Source of the DNA: Burkholderiaceae bacterium
GTDB taxonomy: Bacteria; Pseudomonadota; Gammaproteobacteria; Burkholderiales; Burkholderiaceae_C
Length of the DNA stretch: 7,803 nucleotides
NCBI GenBank assembly: GCA_030726195.1
Contig: JANREF010000104.1
Coordinates: 1 to 7,803, forward strand
Direction of reading: 5' to 3'
Position 1 is the first letter of the stretch, and each line of letters begins with the position of its first letter. The position numbers and the translations under genes were made by a program. Positions 1-6,152 of the stretch are shown here, piece after piece. The notes beneath the pieces are model-generated. The model was not told the DNA's origin and searched no databases. It saw nothing but the letters and a program-made list of their open reading frames with translations.

Positions 1-75
1 GTGGGGGACTGAGACGTGGGGGACTGAGACGTGGGGGACTGAGACGTGGGGGACTGAGACGTGGGGGACTTGGGC
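1..75. repeat. 15-bp tandem repeat array, cut by window edge
   Basis: Four identical copies of GTGGGGGACTGAGAC occupy 1-60. A fifth copy at 61-75 keeps the first ten bases and then diverges (ending TTGGGC instead of TGAGAC at 70-75). The array starts at base 1, so the true copy number is unknown. There are no spacers, so it is not CRISPR. The plus strand carries five G5 tracts at exact 15-bp spacing. The minus strand, which is the sense of any glmM read-through RNA, is about half C with few G's. The array begins about 30 bp past the glmM stop codon, and no GC-rich hairpin lies between them. The repeat is seen directly; any role in ending transcription is inference. Confidence 0.95.
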
Positions 76-105
76 ATAAATAAATCAGTTGATCAGTACG
101 AGCGA

Positions 106-1446
106 TTAGACCAAATCGGCCAAACGCTTGGCCACGGCGCGGGATTGAGCGTCGTCTGCACACTCCACCATCACGCGCAACAAAGGCTCGGTGCCGCTTG
201 GGCGAATCAGCACGCGGCCTTGGTCGCCCAGCTCGGCCTGCGCCGCAGCAACGCCTTCTTGCAAGGCCACATTGCTTTGCCAGCCTTGCTGGTTGGGTTT
301 GAGCTTCACGTTGAGCAGCGTTTGCGGGAACAAGGTGACGTCGGCCAACATGGCTGCAATGGTGGTGCCTGCGCGCACTGCGGCTTGCAACACTTGCAGT
401 GCACTGACCAAGCCATCGCCTGTGGTGTGTTTGTCCAAAGCCAACAAGTGGCCTGAGCCTTCACCGCCCAGCAACCAGCCGCGCTGCTCCAGCTGCTCGA
501 GCACATACCGGTCGCCCACTTTGGCCCTGACCATCTCTATGCCCAGACGCTTAAAGGCCAACTCGACGGCCATGTTGGTCATGAGCGTGCCCACCACACC
601 AGGCACCGCCTGGCCCAGCGCCCTGCGATCCAAAGCCAGCAAATACAGCAGCTCATCACCGTTGTACAAACGCCCTGCCGCATCGACGACTTGCAAGCGA
701 TCGGCATCACCGTCCAACGCAATGCCTACATCTGCCCGGTGCTCTCGCACCGCTTCCACCAAGGCTTGAGGGTGGGTTGCACCCACGCCTTTGTTGATGT
801 TCAAGCCATCGGGCGCGCAACCAATGGCCACCACATCTGCACCAAGCTCATGAAACACTTTGGGCGCAATGTGATAGGCCGCACCATGGGCACCGTCTAC
901 CACAATTTTCAACCCCTTCAAGCTCAAGGACTTGTCGAAAGTGCTTTTACAAAATTCAATGTAGCGCCCAGCAGCGTCGTCCAAGCGCTTACTTTTGCCT
1001 AAATCGGCGGATGCAGCCCACTGCGGCTCTTCTTGGAGCGCGGCTTCAACCGCGTGCTCCCACGCATCAGGCAGTTTGGCACCCAGGGCGCTGAAGAACT
1101 TGATACCGTTGTCTTCAAACGGGTTGTGGCTGGCGCTGATAACAACACCCAAATTGGCACGCTGCGCCACCGTCAAATACGCCACAGCCGGCGTAGGAAT
1201 AGGACCCAACAGCACCACATCCACACCGGCAGAGTTGAAGCCAGACTCCATGGCGCTCTCGAGCATGTAACCAGAGATGCGCGTGTCTTTTCCAATGAGG
1301 ACTTTGGGCTTGGCCGCGCCCTCGCCTTGCTCACGCTTGAGCACGCGGCCCACAGCGTGGGCCAAGCGCATCACAAAGTCGGGCGTGATGGGGGACTGTC
1401 CAACCCGGCCGCGAATGCCATCGGTTCCAAAATATGTGCGACTCAT
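106..1446 (-). CDS. glmM: Phosphoglucosamine mutase GlmM
   Basis: This enzyme converts glucosamine-6-phosphate to glucosamine-1-phosphate in the cytoplasm, on the route to UDP-GlcNAc for peptidoglycan and LPS. The 446-residue protein matches the usual family length (about 445). The N-terminus is [12 protein letters not shown] (residues 5-16). The phosphoserine loop SASHNP lies at 104-109, with S106 equivalent to E. coli Ser102. The metal-binding loop DGDADR is at 245-250, the sugar-binding GEGSGH at 328-333, and the C-terminal phosphate-binding RPSGTEP at 415-421. All catalytic elements are present. The ATG at 1446 was chosen because homologues begin MSRxYFGTDG; an in-frame extension to 1515 lacks family similarity. 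There is no clear Shine-Dalgarno sequence. The 35 bases before the ATG contain no G on the sense strand. It lies 87 bp downstream of folP in the same direction, probably co-transcribed. Stop TAA at 106-108. Confidence 0.97.
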   Translation of the reverse strand: MSRTYFGTDGIRGRVGQSPITPDFVMRLAHAVGRVLKREQGEGAAKPKVLIGKDTRISGYMLESAMESGFNSAGVDVVLLGPIPTPAVAYLTVAQRANLGVVISASHNPFEDNGIKFFSALGAKLPDAWEHAVEAALQEEPQWAASADLGKSKRLDDAAGRYIEFCKSTFDKSLSLKGLKIVVDGAHGAAYHIAPKVFHELGADVVAIGCAPDGLNINKGVGATHPQALVEAVREHRADVGIALDGDADRLQVVDAAGRLYNGDELLYLLALDRRALGQAVPGVVGTLMTNMAVELAFKRLGIEMVRAKVGDRYVLEQLEQRGWLLGGEGSGHLLALDKHTTGDGLVSALQVLQAAVRAGTTIAAMLADVTLFPQTLLNVKLKPNQQGWQSNVALQEGVAAAQAELGDQGRVLIRPSGTEPLLRVMVECADDAQSRAVAKRLADLV

Positions 1447-1533
1447 GGGTTGTGATGTGGTGTGTGGAGTGATGATGTGGGCGCTGCGTCCAAGCTGTGC
1501 AAGTACGCGCGGCAATGGCCAATTATCGCCGAG

Positions 1534-2415
1534 TTATTTGTCATTATTAGCACCATCATTTGCATAATGACCAGCATTGGCGGCGCAGGCCTGATACACC
1601 GCAACGGCGTCTTTGGTTGGCGCAACATCGTGCACACGCAACACCCGCGCGCCATGCTGCAAGGCCAAGGTCGCGGCGGCCACACTGGCAAAAACGCGGG
1701 CATCAACCGCCCGCCCAGTCACTGCACCCAACGACGACTTGCGTGACCAGCCTGCCAGCACCGGTAAGCCGAGGCGCTGCAAGTCCACTTGGCCACTGAG
1801 CAATGAAAAGTTCTGTTCCACGGTTTTGCCAAAGCCGATGCCCGGGTCCAGCACCACGCGCGCCGTGGCTACGCCACGCGCAGCCAAGGCCTGTACGCGC
1901 TGTGCCAAAAACGCCACAACCGCGGGCACGGCGTCGCCTTGCATGGGGCTGATCTGCATGGTGGCTGGCTCACCGTTCATGTGCATGAGACACACGCCGC
2001 AGCTCGCATGGGCCGCGACGACTTGATCACCGCTAACATCGTCTGCGCCAGTCCAGCGCAAGGCCCACACGTCGTTGATGATGTCGACACCCATGTCCAG
2101 CGCACGCTGCATCACGCCAGGCTTGTAGGTGTCTACGGAGATGGGCACGCCCCAGGTCAGCACCTCGCGCAACACCGGTTCCAGCCGGTCCCACTCTTGC
2201 TCCAGCGGCACGGGCTTGGCGCCCGGGCGAGTGGATTCCGCACCAATGTCCAATATGTCCGCCCCCTCGTTGAGCGCAACGTGCGCGCGCTGCAAGGCAG
2301 CGCTGTGCGAGGCCGCACTGTCCGAAAACGAGTCGGGCGTGGCATTGACAATACCCATGACCTTGGGCTGGTCTAGGTTGATAGCGTGGCGGGTCGTTGT
2401 CCAAACAATAGTCAT
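1534..2415 (-). CDS. folP: Dihydropteroate synthase FolP
   Basis: FolP condenses 6-hydroxymethyl-7,8-dihydropterin pyrophosphate with p-aminobenzoate to give dihydropteroate in folate synthesis. It is the target of sulfonamides. The 293-residue TIM-barrel protein shows, in order: MGIVNATPDSFSD (20-32; the family usually has Val where this has Ala24), DIGAESTRPGA (56-66), SVDTYK (93-98), DPGIGFGK (190-197), GWSRKSSLG (222-230) and RVHDV (260-264). The STRPGA loop, where resistance changes are common, looks wild type. The C-terminus ends in a polar, Asn/Asp-rich tail (about 280-293). The ATG at 2415 fits the family start; the in-frame extension to 2523 has no recognisable similarity and would run into the terminator-like hairpin. 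No good Shine-Dalgarno sequence precedes the ATG. It lies between ftsH (171 bp upstream) and glmM, the order known from E. coli. Confidence 0.96.
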   Translation of the reverse strand: MTIVWTTTRHAINLDQPKVMGIVNATPDSFSDSAASHSAALQRAHVALNEGADILDIGAESTRPGAKPVPLEQEWDRLEPVLREVLTWGVPISVDTYKPGVMQRALDMGVDIINDVWALRWTGADDVSGDQVVAAHASCGVCLMHMNGEPATMQISPMQGDAVPAVVAFLAQRVQALAARGVATARVVLDPGIGFGKTVEQNFSLLSGQVDLQRLGLPVLAGWSRKSSLGAVTGRAVDARVFASVAAATLALQHGARVLRVHDVAPTKDAVAVYQACAANAGHYANDGANNDK

Positions 2416-2510
2416 GACAGGTTCAAGCTTTGGGTGGCATAGTGGCCGGGGTTGGCGCGTGGCAATACGCAGGCGACTTTGCATCAATCGCGCGCAGGCC
2501 AAGTCAAACG

Positions 2511-2537
2511 AAAACCGGGGCAAAAGCCCCGGTATTT
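2511..2537 (-). terminator. Terminator-like hairpin between ftsH and folP
   Basis: The 7-bp perfect GC-rich arms CCGGGGC/GCCCCGG (2515-2521 and 2526-2532) enclose a 4-nt loop, with an A-T pair extending the stem. On the minus strand the stem is followed by TTTTCGTTT, which is a fair U-tract; on the plus strand the following sequence is poorer in T. It lies about 50 bp after the ftsH stop codon and about 95 bp before the folP ATG. It would therefore end or reduce ftsH transcription ahead of folP-glmM. The hairpin is certain; how well it terminates is inferred. Confidence 0.7.
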
Positions 2538-2586
2538 CAATCAGCGCCTGCTCAGCAACCGCTGTAGCGCTACTGTGCCCACGCCG

Positions 2587-4542
2587 TTAGGCTGCGCTCG
2601 GTGAAGGATCTGCTGGTGGCTTGGCGGACGCCACGTCTGCAGACGCATCGGTTGCGACTGCCGCGTTACCACCGCCGGGGCCACCCCCTGCGTCAGGGCT
2701 GGGTGCTGACCAGTCTTTAGGTGGACGTGGTGGCTTGCCAGCCATGATGTCGGCGATTTGGTCGGCATCAATGGTTTCCCACTCCAACAGCGCAGACGCC
2801 ATGGCGTGCATTTGGTCGCTGTGCTTCTCAATGAGATCGCGGGCCAAACGGTATTGCTCGTCGATGATGCGTCGCACCTCGGCATCCACCTTTTGCATGG
2901 TTTGCTCACTGATGGACGTGGTCTTTGTCACCGAGCGGCCCAAAAATACCTCGCCCTCGTTTTCGGCATAGACCATTGGGCCCAAGGCATCCGTCATACC
3001 GTAGCGCATCACCATGTCGCGCGCAATTTGCGTGGCGCGCTCAAAGTCGTTGCTGGCACCCGTGGTCATTTGGTCCATGAACACTTCTTCCGCAATACGG
3101 CCACCAAACAGCATGCTGATTTGGTTGAGCATGTAATCGCGGTCGTAGCTGTAGCGGTCTGCCTCGGGCAAGCTCATGGTCACACCCAGCGCACGTCCGC
3201 GCGGAATGATGGTGACCTTGTGCACGGGGTCACATTTGGGCAACAAGTGGCCAATGAGTGCGTGGCCAGACTCGTGGTAAGCCGTGTTCTTACGCTCGGC
3301 CTCGGGCATGACCATGCTCTTGCGCTCAGGGCCCATGAAGATTTTGTCTTTGGCGCGCTCAAAGTCTTGCATCTCAACCGTGCGCGCGCTGCGACGCGCG
3401 GCCATCAATGCCGCCTCATTACACAGGTTGGCCAAATCAGCGCCAGACATACCGGGCGTGCCACGCGCAATGACGGAAGCATTCACGTCGGTGCCCAGCG
3501 GCACTTTGCGCATGTGCACATTGAGAATTTGCTCGCGGCCACGAATATCGGGCAGCGTGACGTACACCTGGCGGTCGAAACGCCCCGGGCGCAGCAAAGC
3601 CGCGTCCAAAATGTCGGGACGGTTGGTTGCTGCCACCACGATCACGCCAAGGTTGGTTTCGAAACCGTCCATCTCGACCAGCATTTGGTTGAGTGTTTGC
3701 TCGCGCTCGTCGTTACCACCGCCCAAGCCTGCGCCACGTTGGCGACCAACGGCGTCGATTTCATCGATAAAAATAATGCACGGCGCATTTTTCTTGGCGT
3801 TCTCGAACATGTCGCGAACACGGGCCGCGCCCACACCCACAAACATTTCGACGAAGTCGGAGCCGGAGATGCTGAAAAACGGTACCTTGGCCTCGCCAGC
3901 AATACTCTTGGCCAGCAAGGTTTTACCGGTGCCTGGCGGGCCGACCAGCAACAAGCCGCGCGGAATGCGTCCGCCCAGCTTTTGGAAACGCTGCGGATCC
4001 TTGAGGAAGTCCACAACTTCTTTCACTTCTTCTTTGGCCTCGTCACAACCAGCCACGTCGGCAAACGTCACGACGTTGTTGTTTTCGTCCAGCATGCGGG
4101 CCTTGCTCTTGCCAAAGCTGAATGCGCCGCCCTTGCCGCCGCCTTGCATCTGACGCATGAAGTAAATCCACACACCGATCAACAGCAACATGGGGCCCCA
4201 ACTGACCAACAAGGTCATGAGGAAGGAGCTTTCTTCGCGGGGCTTGACGTCGAACTGCACGTTGTTGGCCAGCAAGTCGCCCACCAAACCGCGGTCGAGG
4301 TAAGTAGCTGTCACGCGCAGGCGGCGTTCATCGGTGGTCACCGCCAAAATCTCGGTGCCGTTGCCACCTTCAGAAATGGTGGCGCTCTTGATGCGTCCAG
4401 ACTGAACTTCGTTGATGAACTCAGAATAGCCCACGGTACCAGCACCACTGGCGCTGCGCCCTTCGAACTGTTTGAACACGGTGAACAGCACCATGGCGAT
4501 CACCATCCAAACAGCGACTTTTGAAAACCATTGATTATTCAA
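2587..4542 (-). CDS. ftsH: ATP-dependent zinc metalloprotease FtsH
   Basis: FtsH is a membrane-anchored hexameric AAA+ protease. In other proteobacteria it degrades SecY-type membrane proteins, sigma-32 and LpxC. The 651-residue protein has TM1 at about 8-24, a periplasmic segment at about 25-105, and TM2 at about 107-128 followed by a Gly-rich linker. The AAA module has Walker A GPPGTGKT (201-208), pore motif FVG (234-236), Walker B IIFIDE (256-261) and the second region of homology ending RPGRFDR (318-324). The zinc site is HESGH (423-427), with likely third ligand D499 in GASND. A low-complexity Pro/Ala/Gly tail covers about 602-651. The start codon is TTG: it sits 6 nt after a GGAG Shine-Dalgarno, and an in-frame TAG lies eight codons upstream with no ATG or GTG between. 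A sigma-32-like promoter lies about 55-80 bp upstream. Confidence 0.98.
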   Translation of the reverse strand: MNNQWFSKVAVWMVIAMVLFTVFKQFEGRSASGAGTVGYSEFINEVQSGRIKSATISEGGNGTEILAVTTDERRLRVTATYLDRGLVGDLLANNVQFDVKPREESSFLMTLLVSWGPMLLLIGVWIYFMRQMQGGGKGGAFSFGKSKARMLDENNNVVTFADVAGCDEAKEEVKEVVDFLKDPQRFQKLGGRIPRGLLLVGPPGTGKTLLAKSIAGEAKVPFFSISGSDFVEMFVGVGAARVRDMFENAKKNAPCIIFIDEIDAVGRQRGAGLGGGNDEREQTLNQMLVEMDGFETNLGVIVVAATNRPDILDAALLRPGRFDRQVYVTLPDIRGREQILNVHMRKVPLGTDVNASVIARGTPGMSGADLANLCNEAALMAARRSARTVEMQDFERAKDKIFMGPERKSMVMPEAERKNTAYHESGHALIGHLLPKCDPVHKVTIIPRGRALGVTMSLPEADRYSYDRDYMLNQISMLFGGRIAEEVFMDQMTTGASNDFERATQIARDMVMRYGMTDALGPMVYAENEGEVFLGRSVTKTTSISEQTMQKVDAEVRRIIDEQYRLARDLIEKHSDQMHAMASALLEWETIDADQIADIMAGKPPRPPKDWSAPSPDAGGGPGGGNAAVATDASADVASAKPPADPSPSAA

Positions 4543-4554
4543 GTAAGGCTCCGG
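4540..4554 (-). promoter_or_regulatory. ftsH ribosome binding site and TTG start
   Basis: On the minus strand CCGGAG is followed by six bases and then TTG AAT AAT CAA, encoding (M)NNQ. This is the only strong Shine-Dalgarno sequence ahead of any gene in the window. It fixes the start, because the frame closes at a TAG eight codons upstream with no other start codon between. Confidence 0.85.
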
Positions 4555-4596
4555 GAGAAAAAGCTAACAACAAACCCATCAGGGGCTCAGAACTAC

Positions 4597-4621
4597 ATGG
4601 GGCCATTCTAGAGCTTTCAAG
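4597..4621 (-). promoter_or_regulatory. Sigma-32 (heat-shock) type promoter of ftsH
   Basis: On the minus strand CTTGAAA (4615-4621) is followed by CCCCATGTA (ending at 4594). There are 13 bases between CTTGAA and CCCCAT. This matches the known RpoH consensus CTTGAA-N13/14-CCCCATnT, with the spacing of E. coli groE. Predicted transcription would begin near 4589 and leave a leader of about 45 nt before the TTG start. The same bases also read as a weak sigma-70 site (TTGAAA, 17 bp, TGTAGT). ftsH is a known sigma-32 target in E. coli, which supports the call. A 10-bp palindrome, CAAGGCCTTG (4625-4634), lies just upstream. Confidence 0.8.
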
Positions 4622-4720
4622 AGCCAAGGCCTTGATCTAGCGCATGGCTGTCAACACAGCGCGTGTGGATTTAGCGCACCAAACACCTACTCAGGCTCTG
4701 GCGCGAGCCTCAGGCGGCCA

Positions 4721-5392
4721 TCAAGGCGATTTCAAACCCCGGCCCAGCAAAAACGTCTCAGACGACTTGATTCGCGAGCTTTTGGGCTTGATGGGCTTGA
4801 CCGTCACGAAATGCGCCCTAAACAGGTCTACCAATTGGCTGTAACCACTGCCATGGAACAACTTCACAATCAGCGTGCCGTTGGGCTTGAGGTGTGAGAC
4901 CGCAAACTCCAAGGCCAGCTCGATCAAATGGGTGATACGCGCAGCGTCCGACGACTCAATGCCCGTCAGGTTGGGCGCCATGTCCGAAACCACCACGTCG
5001 ACCAGCCGCCCGGGCTGCACCTCATCGAGTTTGGCCTTGAGCTCCTCTAGAACACCGTCTTCGCGAAAGTCGCCTTGAATGAAGTGCACGCTGTCGATGG
5101 GCTCCATGTCCAACAGGTCCAAGGCCACGATATGCCCATCCAACTGGCCCGTAGCCGCGCCGTCTGGCGACATGCGTCGGCGCAAGTACTGGCTCCAAGC
5201 GCCGGGGGTGCTACCCAAGTCCACCACAAAGTCACCGGGGCGAATGACCTTGAAGGTTTCGTCTATTTCCTTGAGCTTGTAGGCGGCACGTGCGCGGTAG
5301 CCCTCGCGCTGGGCCAGCTTGACGTAGGGGTCGTTGGCGTGCTGATTCAGCCACGCCTTGTTGATTTTTTTACTTTTTGATTTGACTTTCAT
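4721..5392 (-). CDS. rlmE: 23S rRNA (uridine-2'-O)-methyltransferase RlmE (FtsJ/RrmJ)
   Basis: RlmE methylates the 2'-OH of U2552 (E. coli numbering) in the A-loop of 23S rRNA on the 50S particle, using S-adenosylmethionine. In E. coli it is heat-shock induced and co-transcribed with ftsH. The 223-residue product starts with a basic segment (KSKSKK, 4-9) before the Rossmann-like domain. The SAM-binding motif is [11 protein letters not shown] (58-68), where E. coli has DLGAAPGGWSQ. The catalytic K-D-K-E set can be placed as K39 (AAYKL), D137 (SDMAPN), K177 (IVKLFHG) and E212 (SSETFL). The ATG at 5392 was chosen because family similarity begins at MKVKSKSKK; the in-frame extension to 5527 overlaps yhbY and resembles nothing known. 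It is divergent from yhbY and 178 bp upstream of ftsH. No convincing terminator follows it, so read-through into ftsH is likely. Confidence 0.96.
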   Translation of the reverse strand: MKVKSKSKKINKAWLNQHANDPYVKLAQREGYRARAAYKLKEIDETFKVIRPGDFVVDLGSTPGAWSQYLRRRMSPDGAATGQLDGHIVALDLLDMEPIDSVHFIQGDFREDGVLEELKAKLDEVQPGRLVDVVVSDMAPNLTGIESSDAARITHLIELALEFAVSHLKPNGTLIVKLFHGSGYSQLVDLFRAHFVTVKPIKPKSSRIKSSETFLLGRGLKSP

Positions 5393-5449
5393 ACCCGTAG
5401 CCTGTTGTTCGCACGCCAAACATGGGCTGCGATAGTCGATAATTGTCCC
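5393..5449. promoter_or_regulatory. Divergent rlmE/yhbY intergenic region
   Basis: Only 57 bp separate the two start codons, so the promoters must overlap each other or the genes. For yhbY, GATAGT at 5431-5436 preceded by TG (extended -10 type), or GATAAT at 5438-5443, could serve as the -10. The latter would start transcription about at the ATG (5450). No matching -35 is seen at the right spacing. For rlmE, TTGAGA on the minus strand (5452-5457) is a possible -35 lying inside yhbY. These are weak calls made from position. Confidence 0.35.
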
Positions 5450-5923
5450 ATGTCTCAAATACAACTCACCCCCGTACAGCGCAAAGCCCATCGCGCCGAT
5501 GCCCACCACCTCGATGCAGTGGTTCATATTGGCAATGATGGCCTAAGCCCAGCGGTTGTCAAAGAAATCGATGCCGCACTCACGGCGCACGGTCTCATTA
5601 AAGTGCGAGCCATGAACGACGAGCGCACCACACGCGAAGAGTGGCTGGCCACACTGGCCGATCAGCTCCATGCCGCGCCCATTCAACACATTGGCAAGCT
5701 CTTGGTGCTGTGGCGCCCCATCCCTGAAAAAGTGCGCGAAGTCAACGACGACCGCCTGCCAGGCCCACGCACCGTGAAAGTCTTGAAATACAGCACACGC
5801 GGCGGCCAGCGCCCAGAGGTGAAGCAGATGCGCGTGCTGGGCAACGAGCGCCTGACTGCTGGCGGCAAAATCAAACGCGCCAAGCCCAAAGCCAAAAGCA
5901 TCAAGCGCGCGCCGGGCATTTGA
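5450..5923 (+). CDS. yhbY: YhbY, CRM-domain RNA-binding protein (50S assembly)
   Basis: YhbY binds pre-50S ribosomal particles through a CRM (chloroplast RNA splicing and ribosome maturation) domain. The domain covers about residues 4-92. The family's Gly-rich loop is seen as HIGNDGLS (26-33), followed by the helix [10 protein letters not shown], then LIKVR (49-53) and [10 protein letters not shown] (81-90). The E. coli protein is about 97 residues; this one is 157. The extra 65 residues form a basic tail rich in Lys and Arg ([14 protein letters not shown], 140-153) that probably adds RNA contacts. The ATG at 5450 was chosen because similarity begins near TPVQRKAHR and the in-frame extension to 5405 overlaps the divergent promoter region. 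No Shine-Dalgarno sequence is visible. Sitting back to back with rlmE places two large-subunit maturation factors under one intergenic region. Confidence 0.93.
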   Translation: MSQIQLTPVQRKAHRADAHHLDAVVHIGNDGLSPAVVKEIDAALTAHGLIKVRAMNDERTTREEWLATLADQLHAAPIQHIGKLLVLWRPIPEKVREVNDDRLPGPRTVKVLKYSTRGGQRPEVKQMRVLGNERLTAGGKIKRAKPKAKSIKRAPGI

Positions 5924-6152
5924 GGTGTGGGCCAACGCCCAAACTGTATTGGCGCATACTGTTTATGCGCTTGAAACCGAGGCACTTGTGCCCAATTAAG
6001 CCAGGTGCGCTGCACGGGCACAACGTGTAGACGTGTGAAGCAATTCATACGTTTCAACGTGTACAGCCTGCACTCAGCGCCCTAGCCGCCACCTGTTCGG
6101 CGCTTCGCGGCTCAACGCTACGAGGCGCCTTTTTTATTGCGAAACCAACACC
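5924..6152 (+). ncRNA. Structured intergenic RNA candidate (yhbY 3'UTR, prlC leader or sRNA)
   Basis: This 229-bp gap has no protein gene I can support but holds a series of inverted repeats. TGGGC/GCCCA lies at 5928-5941. GCGCATA/TATGCGC with a 5-nt loop is at 5952-5970. TTGTGCCC/GGGCACAA (5986-5993 and 6016-6023) encloses an inner GTGC/GCAC hairpin (6005-6015). At 6031-6052 is a 9-bp stem (one G-U) closed by a GCAA (GNRA) tetraloop, extendable to 6029-6054. The stretch ends in the terminator at 6099-6135. CAACGTGTA is repeated at 6021 and 6055. No clear sigma-70 promoter is seen; TTGAAA at 5971 with AATTAA 17 bp later is weak. It does not show the 4.5S or tmRNA signatures I can recall. The structure is seen; transcription and function are inferred. 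Confidence 0.4.
6099..6135 (+). terminator. Rho-independent terminator just before prlC
   Basis: Arms GGCGCTTCG (6099-6107) and CGAGGCGCC (6121-6129) form a 9-bp stem with one G-U pair and a 13-nt loop. Six T's (6130-6135) follow directly. On the plus strand this is a textbook terminator, 176 bp past the yhbY stop and only 17 bp before the prlC ATG. The opposite orientation lacks a T-tract. Its position leaves no room for a separate full prlC promoter downstream of it. Confidence 0.85.

Noticed and set aside
1..75. CRISPR array
   Set aside because: Repeats are 15 bp, directly abutting and without spacers.
1447..1515. In-frame N-terminal extension of glmM
   Set aside because: GlmM homologues begin at MSRxYFGTDG; the extra residues match nothing and the length without them is typical.
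2416..2523. In-frame N-terminal extension of folP
   Set aside because: It would start inside the terminator-like hairpin, and family similarity begins only after the ATG at 2415.
2758..4524. A long plus-strand open frame (588 codons) opposite ftsH
   Set aside because: It is antisense to a clearly genuine gene, is rich in His/Ala/Gln as expected from a reversed GC-rich frame, and shows no recognisable domain.
4649..4654. Perfect TTGACA on the minus strand upstream of ftsH
   Set aside because: No -10-like sequence occurs 15-19 bp downstream; position 17 reads GGCCTT. The sigma-32 site further down is a better promoter.
4693..4710. AGGCTC/GAGCCT hairpin just after the rlmE stop codon
   Set aside because: The 6-bp stem is not followed by a T-tract on the minus strand, so it is not a convincing intrinsic terminator.
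4644..4844. Small plus-strand open frame in the ftsH-rlmE gap
   Set aside because: Most of it is antisense to rlmE, it overlaps promoter-region sequence, and it has no SD or recognisable similarity.
5393..5527. In-frame N-terminal extension of rlmE
   Set aside because: It overlaps yhbY in antisense and has no family similarity; the family start is at 5392.
5924..6135. Known housekeeping RNA (4.5S, tmRNA) in the yhbY-prlC gap
   Set aside because: The conserved GGAAGGAAGCA-type loop of 4.5S and the tRNA-like ends of tmRNA are not seen.
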